A stretch of DNA of 64,000 nt from Charina bottae. Its lineage: Eukaryota > Chordata > Lepidosauria > Squamata > Charinaidae. Positions 1 to 12,800 of this stretch are shown here, piece by piece. The stretch covers positions 1,572,501 to 1,636,500 of the forward strand of contig JALMGJ010000019.1 in NCBI GenBank assembly GCA_023362775.1, read 5' to 3'. The notes under the pieces were generated by a model. The model searched no databases and was not told where the DNA came from. It saw only the letters and a program-made list of their open reading frames with translations. Each line of letters starts with the position of its first letter. Position 1 is the stretch's first letter. The position numbers were made by a program, and so were the translations under genes.

Positions 1-639
1 TCTTCATCACTTGTTAGCACGTGGCCCTCTTCCCTAAGCAGTTGAACTTTGTTCTCCTTTTATTTTGAATGTCTCTAGCAAAAGAAAAAACCTTCCAGAG
101 AACAGAAGGATGAGCGTATCAGGTGAGCGTAGCAGCAGCGTTAGAATAAGTTACCTTCAAGACAAAATTATTAGGAACAATTATTTTGAGATATTCAGTG
201 GGTATAGACCAAGTGCTGTAGGCCACGTCTATGAGATAATAACGCTTGGAAACCTACTTACAAGCAACATATGAGATATTTCTTAAGAACTGCAACAGTA
301 AACAAATTACTGCTACTGAGCACCAAAACAGAATATTTTGTTTTAGGAGGATCATTCAGTCGGGATATAGTCAACTGGACAATGTTATGGGGCTAGTGTA
401 ACATGGCTGCGCGGTGCATGAAACTTGTTCCCTCTAATTTCTGACATGCCGTGTGTGGAAAAAAATGTTTTGTGCATCTTTTCTGAAACCAGGAACAAAT
501 TTGTGTGCCACAATACTGTATGACTATACAAGTAAATTGCAAACAGTGACGTTAAAACGTTTACATAAATTTTAGTTGAAATATAGAAAGTTGTGCCTTC
601 AAGTAATTTTTTCCTCCTGGCAACTACCCCCTGGGTTTT
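1..639. other. Intergenic DNA downstream of WDR1, nothing recognised
   Basis: AT-rich sequence with short frames only. I see no gene, RNA or known repeat here. Confidence 0.5.
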
Positions 640-806
640 TTTGGCAGCAATTTTCAGAAATAGCTTGCCAGTTCCTTCTTCCTAGGGCTGAGAGAAAGTG
701 ACTGGCCCAAGGTCACCCAGCTGGCTTTGTGGCTAAGGTGGGATAGAACTCACGGTCTCCCAGTTTCTAGCCTGGTGCCTTAACCACTACACCAAGCTGT
801 CTCTAT
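640..806 (-). repeat. tRNA-derived SINE, truncated
   Basis: The minus strand reads the same family as 37896-38130: a tRNA-like head ending near 806 (CCAGTTTGGTG type), then GGGCCAGT and CTAGGAAGGA. The BovB-like 3' end is missing. Confidence 0.75.
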
Positions 807-1129
807 GCATTCATGCTTACAGATTGTACTATAAACTCACAAGTCACTAATAACTGATAATTTAAATCAATATTTTGTAGGCATTTAAAACTGTTTCTAT
901 CTTCTCCTCTTCTTCCTCCTCCTCCTCTTTGGAATTTCATATTGTAATGAAAGAAAAAAATTAAAAAAGAAAGAAAAATGTTATCCACAAAGCATTTAGA
1001 TAACCTCCCCCTTCCCCCCTTTTTTTCCTTTTCCCCGGATAAACTTTAATTATTCTTAATTTAACAATTGAAATTTTTATAAAGTCATGGACTTTGTGCA
1101 GCCTGAACCTCAGCAAGTATCAACTAAAT

Positions 1130-1260
1130 CAGGATTTCTCAACCAGGGTCCCGTGGCACCCTGGGGTTCCATGAGAGGTCACGAGGGGTTCCCTGGGAGA
1201 TCACAATTTATTTAAAAAATTATTTCAAATTTGGGCTTCATATTAAAGAGGTATTATTAT
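1130..1260. mobile_element. hAT-like DNA transposon fragment (CAGGATTTCTCAACC end)
   Basis: Begins CAGGATTTCTCAACCAGGG and shares GAGAGGTCAC and GGTTCCCTGGGAGATCACA with the copy at 41518-41800. The right end is not identifiable. Confidence 0.55.
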
Positions 1261-2516
1261 TATTTCTCGTGGAAGAGGCATCGATTATATTCCATTCAAC
1301 TGTGGCGACTTATTGTGCTGTTCCTTCTATACAGTAAGACCTTGCCATGCACAGATTTATTTAATGTGAATTTGTCTGTCTGTGGGAAACATCCTGCACA
1401 CCAATTTGCTTTGCACGAACCCCAAATCTTGAGTATCAGCACCCAGCAAGATCCGGCACCAGCACCATCTCTCTTCCCACAGGAGACAGAGGTAGAGCAG
1501 GCTGGCAGCCTGAGCATCTTCCATGCCCCATTCTGATGTCTCCTTACTCTGGGGTCACTGTTTATTATAGCCTGAAGAACAGTAATAAGTTGGACTTTGA
1601 CTTGGTTCCCCCCACTCTATTTTTTCCAAAAGGCACAAGGGGCTCCATGTGACGCTTGGTTCAGTTTTCCTCTCCAGGAAGTGATGGGCAAATGCGCCAT
1701 CTAGTGCCGGTATGACCGCCATTAATTATTAAACTAAGGGCAAGAAGCTTCATCCTTTTTTTTTTTTTTACATTTAAAAAAATAAAAAGGCAGCAAGGAG
1801 GCCGAAATGAGAGAAGACTGGCCAGGAAAATAATCTTGTATTTCATTTCCTGCCTGCAGTTTATCCTTTCAGAATTGTTCCCCCATTTCCAAGGCACCTT
1901 TTCTCTTCACCGATCACGGAACGGTGATCTCACCCGGACGGTGAAGAAAACAGCTTTGCCTCCTGCGCTGGCACAGCTCCTGAAATTATTTTAAAAAAGC
2001 CCTGTCCCAATTACAAACAAAAAGGAAATAAAACAAATTGCTACCCCCCACCCCGCTTTCTATGTATATTCTGCGCATTTGTGTTTGCCAAACTACACGA
2101 GCGCTCGCGAAACCACCTTTGCCGTCCCCCGTCTCCATCGATGGCTCTGGGGTTCTCTTTGCTGTGCCATGCCACGGCTCCCCCGAGTCCTTCCCTTCGG
2201 CCTTTCCTCTCCAGCCCACACGCAGGGGCAAATTCAGTCTTATGAAATGACACTTAAGGAATTGAGAATGGTTGGTCTTCAGAACTAAGAGGTCACCTAG
2301 AAGGTCAAGACCTGTCTCCTCCCCTTCCACAGTTCAGGACAGGGGACTGTGGACTTAAGACACAGGAAGACAGATGCTGGTTGAGTCTTAGAAAAAAATT
2401 CCTCATAGTCAGAACAGTTGAACCATGAAACCAAGTTCCCTTTCACCGGAGGTCTTCAAGGGGACCTTTGAGCAGCAGTTTGGATGCCTTGGCCCTTCCA
2501 GCTCCATCTTTCTATG
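1261..2516. other. Intergenic DNA, no gene recognised
   Basis: Open frames of 60-114 codons occur on both strands and overlap each other, without motifs. A T/A homopolymer lies near 1757-1789. Nothing here can be assigned. Confidence 0.45.
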
Positions 2517-2524
2517 TTCTAGAG

Positions 2525-2824
2525 CAGAGCTTTCCAAACTTTTCATGTTGGTGACACACTTTTTGGACATGCATCATTTCACGACACACTCTTACAGCAG
2601 GGTGCAAGAGAGGCACTAGGACCTGCACAGAATCCTGGCAGGGCAGGTTGGGAGGCAGCCAGGCAGAAGGCAGGCACTAGGGATTTGGAGGCAGCAAGGC
2701 AGAAGGCAGGCACGAGAACCTGCGCGGAATCCTGGCAGGGCTCGGAGGCAGCAGCAGCCGCGACACACCCAGACACTGCAGCCGACACACTAACGTGTCC
2801 CGACACACAGTTTGGAAAGCTCTG
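2525..2824. mobile_element. Non-autonomous hAT element, family 1 (CAGAGCTTTCCAAACT ends)
   Basis: Ends CAGAGCTTTCCAAACT and GTTTGGAAAGCTCTG are inverted repeats. Flanks TTCTAGAG (2517-2524) and TTGTAAAG (2825-2832) are a decayed 8-bp target duplication (6 of 8). The inside holds about two degenerate copies of the 56-bp unit seen at 37555. Confidence 0.8.
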
Positions 2825-3224
2825 TTGTAAAGCAATATAGAAGATCTGTGTTGAGAACGTGGATTTCCTAAACAATTACTTGTTTTCACTGGGCTTGGGT
2901 TGATCTTAGTAATGACAAATTCAGAGCACAATAATGATTTATTTTATTTTAATACTTATAGTGAAAAAATTATTTTTTATGATTAATGCAAGTTTTCTTA
3001 CATCAACATCTTTCTCTCCACGAAAAATGTCTATTTAAAGCTGATCTAGAAGCATTCCTTTTCCAAACAAATCATGATCAAATATTCTCATTTGTGCAAA
3101 AAGGTAGCAAAGGTCAATCTGGAAAAAATGCCTTGACATTAATCTGCAAGCTTTAAATTCTAAAAGAATGGCAAAGTACATCAATACCCCACATCTGTAT
3201 CGTAAAAATAACTACAAATCTGCA

Positions 3225-3770
3225 CAGGAAATACCAAAAACTTTATTATGGATGTACCCCACTGTTTTCTCTTGAAGGAAATCCGAGGCCACAGTTTGGT
3301 GGTTTACAGGCAAGCCCATATACAGTAGCTGCACATCACAACTCATTTTTGTGGATCACAACAAGCATTCTTATTATGACTTAGTACAGAAATGTTCTGC
3401 AAGTAGAAAAAATGAGAGTTCTCTCATGCTGTACAACACCATGTGAATGTGTGTCTTACATATTAAAAATAAGGAACCGAATCAGTTTTGAGTTCTTCTA
3501 TACCAACCTGCTAGGCCGCAAACTCTGGAATGTTCAGCACACAAAGGATTTTTTTAAACTCCAAATATAATTTAAGTGCTTTTCATGTGCAAACTGTTAC
3601 TGACTAAAGCTTTTCAACAGTAATGTAATTACAGATATAAACACCGCCCGCGAAGATAGTAGAATATGCTATAGGACCCCATTATACATTTGCTAAATTT
3701 TCAGAAAAAAGAAATGCTCTATTTCACTCCAGTAATCTCCCCTGACGAGGTTCTGCTGACTGAAGGCGTT
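3225..3770 (-). other. WDR1: WDR1 3' untranslated region
   Basis: About 545 nt follow the stop codon. The strand reads AATAAA at 3247-3242 followed by GTTTTTGG, so cleavage is expected around 3220-3230. The end is inferred from the signal only. Confidence 0.7.
3242..3247 (-). terminator. Likely WDR1 polyadenylation signal AATAAA
   Basis: Canonical hexamer on the gene strand about 525 nt after the stop codon, followed by a T/G-rich stretch. No other AATAAA between the stop region and here looks better placed. Confidence 0.65.
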
Positions 3771-3880
3771 TTATTTGTAGGAAATAGACCACTCTTTGAC
3801 AGAGGCATCGTGTGATGTTGTTACCAAGGTGTGTCCATCCAGCCACGCCAAGCCGCTAATGTGATGTAACCGGTGTGCAT
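3771..3880 (-). CDS. WDR1: WDR1 exon 15, coding part (residues 572-607 and stop)
   Basis: The acceptor TTTGGCAG precedes ATGCACACC. The exon encodes [20 protein letters not shown] then [16 protein letters not shown] and TAA. The stop codon overlaps an AATAAA hexamer (3775-3770 on the minus strand). Confidence 0.96.
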
Positions 3881-6800
3881 CTGCCAAAGGGAAGGTGAAA
3901 GAGAAATGTGAGTAGTTACAAACAGCCTTGTCCAATTGTTTAGATGCCTTCTGAAAAACGCTTAGCACAAATACGTCTTTCAGTCTGCCTATGCCCGCAC
4001 TATGCCTTGCTTCCTTGGCCAATGCTGTTTGCTCATCTTGCACATCGCTGCTATAAAATGCGTGGTCTGGTGCTGAGTTCCCTTCCCAAGGCGCTCACAG
4101 TTCTTCTCTTCTAATATTCAACAGCCCGCATGCTTTCCTTAAACACCCATTTTCATGGAAAGAGCAGGGATTTAATTTGTCAGAAGGCAGATTCCAAATG
4201 AATGTTAGGGAAAAAAATTCCTAACCATTGACTCATAAAGATGGTGGGCACTCTTTCATTGGATGTCTTGAAGCAGAGACTGTGTGGCATCTATCATGGA
4301 TGCCTTAATAAGGATTTCTGCACTGAGGGATGGTCTAAACGGCCCCTCCGGAGTCTCAGATTCTACAATTCTACTGGGAGAAGAAACAGGGACGATAAGT
4401 AATCATGGACTGGGCACTCCCCTTCAATTAAGTCTTACACAAACAACTGATTTAGAATTTCCAATTGCCTCTGTGGCAGATTTTATTTTCAAACCTAGAA
4501 TTTCTCCTGAAAACTTTAATTTTGTCTATCAAATTAACATCTACGTGAAACCGCTGGGTGAGATCATCCGTCACCATGGGATGAGGTATCATCAGTATGT
4601 GGATGATACCCAACTGTACATCTCCATCCCAGGTGAACTGAGTGATACTGTGGATGTTCTTTCGCAGTGCCTGGAGGCTGCGGGGTCTGGATGGGGAACA
4701 ACAGGCTACAACTGAACCCTAGTAGATGGAGTGGCTGTGGGGCTCTTCTGTATCTGGGGGTTTACCATCTTTGGACCTAGATGGGGTTACTCTGCCCCAG
4801 ACAGACCCGGTGCTAATCTGGGGGTCCTCCTGAACTCACGACTCCTGCTCGAGAGCAGGTGGCAGTCGTGGCTAGGAAGGCCTTTGCTTAACTCCATGTT
4901 GTGCGCCACTTGCACCCTTTCCTGAATCAGGAAGCCCTTCTCCCAGTCACTCATGCCCTGGTCATCTCCTGTACAGACTACTGCAATGCGCTCTACATGG
5001 GGCTACCCTTGAAAATTATCTGGAAGCTCCAGCTGGTGCAGAATGTGGAAGCGCGGGCAGTTGTAACAGGGCTGTGCGTGTAACACCTCTGCTGCATGAA
5101 CTGCATTGGGTGCCAGTTTGCTTCCAGGTCCAATTCAAGGTGATGGTTTTGACCTTTAAAGCCCTTCATGGCATGGGCCCAGGTTACCTGAGGAACCATC
5201 TCATCCCAGTTACATCAGCCCGTCCCACCCGGTCTGGAAGGGAAGGCATGTTACGGACCCCGTCGGCGAAAGAATTTCGACTGGCGGGGTCGAGGAGGAG
5301 AGCCTTTCCTGCCGTTGCCCCCGCCCTGTGGAACTTCTTGCCCCCTGAGGTGAGGCTGGCCCCCCCTCTTCTGGCCTTCCGGAAGAGCGTCAATACCTGG
5401 CCCTGCCAACTAGCTTGGGGGTCCAAGAGTGATGGGCAGCCCTGGGGGCAGTTGGTGGCTTGAGGACGCTCTCTCCGTCTTTTTCACTTTGTATTGTCTG
5501 TAGCTTGAATCATGGTTATATTGAGATGTTATTTTAAGTCCTTTTATCATCTAAAGGAGGATAAAAGGACTTAAAATAACATCTCAATATAACCATGACC
5601 TAGCCCCAGGTGTAAGGTCACACAGCTACCTAGAAACATATTTAGGATTCCCTTACTAACTTTGCTCAGACTGAAGAAGCTCCTTGGATAAGGAGCGAAA
5701 CGTTTCCACTGAGAAAATAGAAATCCAGTTGACATGATTCAAGCTACAGACAATTCCACCTGGATGACTGAGAACCTTCATAGACATATTTCACTTTGTA
5801 TATTTTTGTAAGGACTTTTATGGTCTTCTTTTTTACTTGTAAGCCGCTCAGAGTCACTTATATAGTGAGATGGGTGGCGTATAAATTTGATAAATAAATA
5901 AATAAATATAATGTAGCCCAGCTAAATAATGCAGACTGTCACACCTTCTTGTCAATCTAGTCCAGCATCACTTCCTTCAAAGGAAGAAAAGCCTGAATCA
6001 CCTGGTATTTTGACTCGGGTTTCTGGGTCACTCAGGGTCCACACGATCGCCAACATGTCCATGCCACCAGTCGCAAAGTGCTCGTTATCAGGGGACCAGG
6101 CAACACAAACAATTTTTGCATGGTGGCCGTAGAATACGTTATGCTCCTATTCAGAAAGAAAAATAAACACGTGGAAGAAAAATACATAATTTTTCAAGTC
6201 ACTTTCAAACCCCAAATTAAATTAATTTTGGCACAGCTTCGGGTTGTGCGCCAGTTGCGCCCATTCCTGGACCGAGATGCCCTCCGAACAGTCACTCATG
6301 CCCTCCCACATAGACTACTGCAATGCGCTCTACATGGGGCTACCCTTGAAGAGTATCCGGAAGCTTCAACTGGTCCAGAATGCAGCTGCTCGTGCAGTTA
6401 TTGGTGCCCCAAGATCAGCACATGTGACACCTCTGCTGCGACAGCTGCACTGGGTACCCGTATGTTTCCGGGTCCAATTCAAGGTGTTGGTTATCACCTT
6501 TAAAGCCCTACATGGCACGGGACCAGGGTACCTGAGGGACTGTCTCATCCCCATAACATCGATCCGCCCCACCCGATCATGCGGAGAGGGCATGCTTCGG
6601 ACCCCATCAATAAAATAATTCCATCTAGCGGGGTCCAGGAGGTGTGCCTTCTCGGCGATAGCACCTGCCCTGTGGAATATCTTGCCCCCAGAGGTGAGGC
6701 GGGCGCCCTTGCTCCTGGCCTTCAGGAAGTCTTTAAAGACCTGGTTCTGCCGCCTTGCCTGGAACGAAGGAAATAATAGTTCCTCCTGGGGGTGGTTAGC

Positions 6801-9800
6801 TTAGTAATATCCTCCTTTTAAGAACTCACCATCTTTTGGATTTTTCTATTTATTTTATAGTGGATTTTAGATGTATAGGTTTTAACTTTTTATAATATTA
6901 TTGTAAACCAGCCAGAATCTACTGTTGTAGAGATGGGTGGTGATAAATCCAAATAATAAATAAATAATAATTTAATTATTATTCTAATTATTATTCAGCC
7001 ATTTATGGACTATGATATTCTAATTACATCAAAGCTATAAGGGAAACGAAATCTGGTGTGTGTCTAGCTGAATAACAATGCAATTATTATGTTTGATAAC
7101 TGTATTTAAATGGATGTCCGCACATTTTTTAAAAAAAGGGACAATATGTTCCAACAGTAAGCTTTAATTGTATCTTTTTAACCTATCAGTACTTTGATTA
7201 GGCAACGCAGTTCTTCCAAAGTGGATCTTAATTAATCCATAACTATAGGCTAGCAGTATGTCGATGAAGGTTCTCAGTCATCCAGGTGGAACAGTCTGTA
7301 GCTTGAATCATGTCAACTGGATTTCTATTTTCTCAGTGGAAACGTTTCACTCCTTATCCAAGAAGCTTCTTCAGTCTGAGTAAAGTGAAGATTGCCAAAA
7401 ATCTTATATTGATTACATAAAGATTGTGCCTGAGGCCCCCACCTCTATTCAAGGAAGGATTTTCCAAGTTGGCATAAATGGACTCCTTGACCCCTCTCTC
7501 AAACCACCTATCTTCTCTGTCTAAAATGTGAACATTGATGTCCTCAAATGAGTGTCCTTTTTCCTTTAGATGAAGATAAACTGCTGACTCTGGTCCTGTG
7601 GTGTTACTTCTCCTGTGTTGGGCCATCCTCCTGTACATAGGTTGTTTGGTTTCTCCAATGTAGAGTTCAGAGCACTCCTCACTGCACTGGATTGCATACA
7701 CTACATTGCTTTTCTTGTGTTTTGGAGTTTGATCTTTGGGGTGTACAAGCCTCTGTCTCAATGAAATATACAGGTATGTGGTTTGCCAAATATCCATTTT
7801 ATCTTTTCAGACACGCCAGCCATGTAAGGAATGACCAGGTTCTTCCGTTTACTCTGAGTCTCAGCCCTATCTGTCGCTATCTGTTCTGGTCACTCATTTG
7901 GTCACAAAGGACACTCATTTGAGGACATCAATGTTCACATTTTAGACAGAGAAGATAGGTGGTTTGAGAGAGGGGTCAAGGAGTCCATTTATGCCAACTT
8001 GGAAAATCCTTCCTTGAATAGAGGTGGGGGCCTCAGGCACAATCTTTCCCCTATTTTCCTTCCTGCTTTGTCTTCTGTGCCTAGGAAGATTAAGGCCATT
8101 TCGCAAGCTCAACAGCAGCATGGTAATCTTAACGATCCTCCTTTGGATGATAAAGGGACTTAGAAATAAACATCTCAAATAACCATGACCTAGCCCCAGG
8201 TGCAAGGTTCCACAGCCACCCTAGAAACATATTTAAGGATTCCCTTACTAACTTTACTCAGACTGAAGAAGCTCCTTGGATAAGGAGCGAAACGTTTCCA
8301 CTGAGAAAATAGAAATCCAGTTGACATGATTCAAGCTACAGATTATAGGCTAGCAGCTTTTATACTACTAACAAACTTGCTTGTGAGGAACAGGCCATAA
8401 ACCTGCCAGATGCCACTGCAAGCTGATTAGAACTCGGGATTTATGTGGCAGAACCATCCCTATGCTTTCTATTTAAGACATGGAAGTAAAAGCTCCGTCG
8501 GAGATGACAGGCATGGCTCTTACCCCGTAACCGTCGGCCACGCTGAACACAGTGGCCACCTTGCCTGCGTCCGTCACGGCCAGGAAGGCTCCATCAGGAG
8601 AATACGCCAGGTCAGTCACTGGACCTTTGGCTTGCAGGACCTTCTCTTCACTTTTTAAAGCAGCTCCATGGATTGCATACAAATACACTTTCCCATCCTG
8701 GAGATAAAAACACAGCAAGGGTAAGCTTAGGTGTTTACCAAAGAAAACTGTGCCAGCTTTCAAATCTGCATACCACTTTAAACAAGAGAGGCAGAAATAT
8801 GTCACTTTGGGCAGAAAACGATGCAACGCCGCTTGTAAAGATCAGCCGTAACTGTATGGAAAAAGCAGGCGTATTCACGGGAGCCCCAAATTCAAAATTA
8901 AGAACTAAGGTGTTAAGATAATGTGAAATTCCACTACTTACAAAAAAGATTTTATTGCACTGCTGTAGGTATATCAAACGCTTGAGAATTAGAAAATAGT
9001 GACTTCCTGAGAAATTAATATCCTTACTGTTCCTCCAACTGCTACCATGCCACCTCCAGGGTGAATTGCCACTGCTTCCGGCTCAAAACCAGGGTTATCA
9101 ATTGCAAAACACTTCTTCTTATCCTTCATCAAAACGATCTACAGTGGAAGAAAAGTATGCATCAGCTTTTGCCTAGAGTGCAGCGTTCCAATCTGTGTGT
9201 CTATGAAGGTTCTCAGTCATCCAGGTGGAATTGTCTGTAGCTTGAGTCATGTCAACTGGATTTCTATTTTCTCAGTGGAAACGTTTTGCTCCTTATCCAA
9301 GGAGCTTCTTCAGTCTGAGCAAAGTTGGTAAGGGAATCCTAAATATGTTTCATATTTAATTAATATTTTTCATATTTTATTTAACATATTTAGGATTCCC
9401 TTACCAACTTTGCTCAGACTGAAGAAGCTCCTTGGATAAGGAGCGAAACGTTTCCACTGAGAAAATAGAAATCCAGTTGACATGACTCAAGCTACAGTTC
9501 CAATCTGTGGTTTCTGCAACAGGAGTTTTCTACTCTGTGCGTCCAAAACAAGCGTCACTGCCGGTTTCCTTCACGTATTCATTGCAGTGATGATTTCTTT
9601 CCCTGCTCTGTTACTGATTTGTGGGGAGGAACCCCGCTAAGCCACCACTGCTGCATTCTAACAACGTCCCCTGCCCTGGTTACTGAATTAACCTACTTTC
9701 TGAGTTTATACAATACAATGAAACGTCAACTGCCCAGGGGGTTGGATTTATAAAATGTAGGAAAGGCACAAGACCACCTCCCCAAAGTAACCAGGATTAA

Positions 9801-12800
9801 AATAACTAAGACGACGGGTGCACGGCGACGCATTTTCCTGATACTCACTTCTCCAATGCATATGACCACTGCATATCCTCCAGGTCCAACTGCCACACTT
9901 TTTGGTTGAACATCCATTTTTATAACATCTTGGCTACTAAAAAGAAAAAAAAAAGTGTGTTTGCCCAACTGAAGAAGCAAAAGCAGGTGCGTACCATGAA
10001 GGACTCAAGCTGCTTACGAAAGCAACTTCGGCACAGGTTTGCAAAGGTTATCGTAGTAAGGTGAAGGTTCCCCCCGCACATTTGTGCAGTCGTGTCTGAC
10101 TCTAGGGGCCGGTGCTCATCTCCGTTTGTTAGCCGAAGAGCCAGCGTTGTCCGAAGACGCTTCCGCGGTCATGTGGCCGGCATGACGTGCACAGAACGCT
10201 GTTACCTACCGACTGAAGTGGTACCTATTCATCTACTTGCATTTGCATGCTTTCGAATTGCTAGGTTGGCAAGAGCTGGAGTGAGTGCGGGAGCTCACTC
10301 CATCACGCGGGACTAGGGATTTGAACCTCTGAACTTGCGATCTTCCTATCGACAAGCCTGGCGTCTTACCCGCTGAGCCACCACGCCGTACCACAGGTTT
10401 GCAAAGGTTACCGTAGCTTCTGTATATATTTTACAGGCTCATAGCCCACTCTAGTCACTACTGACTCTGAGCAGCCCAGAATAGTTGCTCTGTACAGTGA
10501 ATTAAAACAAAACTAAATACAATCCACCAATCACAACCATTTAACCACAATAGAAGACCATATAAAAGAATTGTGATCCACCCCCTGTAATTGGAATTAT
10601 TTCCATTAGTAGATGGACAAACATCTTATTCAACCCGCAGGGTTTGTTTTGATTTTCTAAATGTCAAAAGAAAAGAGACCATTCAAATGTCTGGGGGATG
10701 CTTTTCCAAAGGAGGGGGGCAGCAATAGAGAGCCCATGTTTCTGTGGCCTCTTGAGCAAGGGGATGGACCTTCCACCCAAGGCAGATGCTACTGGGAGAA
10801 AGGGGTCCCACAGACACCCAGATCCTGAACAATGCATCGTTTTAAAGGTGGCAAGCAGCACCTGGAAGCCAAAAGGTAACCAGTTCAACTCCAGAAGGCA
10901 CAGGCACGTTGAAGAACCCACACGACTACTTCTGGTTTCCAAATACTCTTCAAGAACAGCCCCACACAGAACGCACTACAAGAGCTCAATCGACAGGCAT
11001 GAGTGACTATGAGTGAAAAGAGGATGCAAGTGGTACGCTAGATTTTGATGTGCAATGGCTTTCCTAGCCACAGCTGCCACCTGCTTGTTGAGCAGGAGCT
11101 GTGGATGATCCGGGAGGATCCCTAAGTTACAAGCCAGTTTGGCATGACGAAACATGACCCCAAACAGAACTAAAGATGAAATCTTTCTGGAATTGAATGA
11201 GCATCAACCCGCTCCTCCCTGTCCAGGCTCAAACCACCTCCAGGCGCCTGGACAGCGCTTCAGTGCCATCATCTCCTCAGCTCAGGGCTGAGATGTAATA
11301 TTTGGTATCCTCCATTGATGGATGTTCTCACCTAGTGGTTTCATGTGGGTGTTGAACAAGAGTGGGAAGATCGTCAAGCCCTGCAACACTCCACAACTGA
11401 GGAGACTAGAACCTGATCTCTCTATCACAACCAACTGGAACCACCTCTTTAGGAAAGAGGAGAAACACTGCAGGCCTAGAAGGGTACCATGACCAGTGAT
11501 ATCAAGAGCCTGAGAGAGATCAAGCAACACCAGAAATGTTGCACTCCCCAGTCCCCGTCTCTCCAGAGGTCACTGTCATCTCCATGCGGTGTCTTGATAG
11601 GAAACCTGACTGAAATGGGTCCAGATAATCCATTTTCTCCATGGTCCTCTTCTGCTGCAGCCCCACCACTTTCTCAACCTTCTCCCAAAGAGGAAAGATT
11701 GAAGTCTGGTTGATAACTGTCCAGCATATCTGGGTCCTGTGATGGCTTTTTAAGGAGTCAACAAATCACTGCCTCCTTTAAGGAGGATAGTTTGTTTTTT
11801 TCATCCGTTCAATCATGTCCCATTCTCAGAGACTGCCTGGACAAGTTCCTGCAGTTTCCCTGGCAAGGTTTTTCAGAAGTGGTTTGCCATTGCCTCTTTC
11901 CTAGGGCTGAGAGAGAGGAATGGCCCAAAGTCACCCAGCCAGCTTTTGTGCCTAAGGCGGGACTAGAACTCTCAGTCTCCTGGTTTGCCATTGGCTCCTT
12001 CCTAGGGCTGAGAGACAGGGACTGGCCCAAGGTCACCCAGCCGGCTTTCATGCCTCAGGCGGGACTAGAACTCTCAGTCTCCTGGTTTGCCATTGGCTCC
12101 TTCCTAGGGCTGAGAGACAGGGACTGGCCCAAGGTCACCCAGCCGGCTTTCATGCCTCAGGCGGGGCTAGAAATCTCACTCTCCTGGTTTGCCATTGGCT
12201 CCTTCCTAGGGCTGAGAGACAGGGACTGGCCCAAGGTCACCCAGATGGCTTTCATGCCTAAGGCAGGACTAGAACTCACAGTCTCCTGGTTTCTACCCTG
12301 ATGCCTTAACCACTACGCCAAACTGGCTCTCTAAGGAGGACAGTAGCACCCCCTTATTCAAGGATGCATTTACCACCATCCTAAGTCAGGCCCCCGTCAC
12401 CTCCCTGGAGGCTTTCATCAACCAGGAAGGGCAGGGATCCAGATTACACTTGGCAGAACCAAGGCTGCAGATAACCCTGGCCACTTCCCTCAGGATTCAC
12501 ACGATCAAACTAGACAAGATATAACCAAGCTGTGTTATTCTTCACCAGTTCTGGAATATGAACACTGGCTCCAGAATCCATTTATTTCAGCCTAACAAGG
12601 AGAATGCAGTTTCTCTCCATTCTTTTACCCTTAGAATTTTCTTTTTCAGTATTAATTATTTCATTTCACCTTCTAAATTGCACTTAAATTTGGATAAACA
12701 CAACTGTTCATGTGTTACGGCTATGCAACTAACGTGGTCACAAGGAGGCTACTGAAACATTGATCAAAGTATGGCACAAAGAATACTACTGTTGCTTGTG

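Larger units (their letters stand above)
4220..5903 (+). mobile_element. CR1/L2-type LINE, 3' part with broken reverse transcriptase
   Basis: Fragments of the reverse transcriptase appear in changing frames: [17 protein letters not shown] (the YxDD-type core, here YVDD) near 4590, [13 protein letters not shown] near 4980, [15 protein letters not shown] near 5105 and [14 protein letters not shown] near 5330. Frameshifts and stops make it dead. It ends in a (AAAT)n tail near 5900 and is interrupted by a Penelope-like insertion (5495-5788). It lies antisense in WDR1 intron 14. Confidence 0.85.
7257..8343. mobile_element. Penelope-like element, two inverted 5'-truncated halves
   Basis: Bounded by the 13-bp duplication TATAGGCTAGCAG (7244-7256 and 8344-8356). 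The left half reads on the minus strand, the right half on the plus strand. Both carry the 3' end of the open frame with the GIY-YIG endonuclease region and then a pseudo-LTR, so pseudo-LTR ends lie at both outer edges. Confidence 0.88.

Noticed and set aside
10057..10391. tRNA gene candidate from the tRNA-like head
   Set aside because: The head continues into a SINE body with a CCTTTACC-type tail and target duplications.
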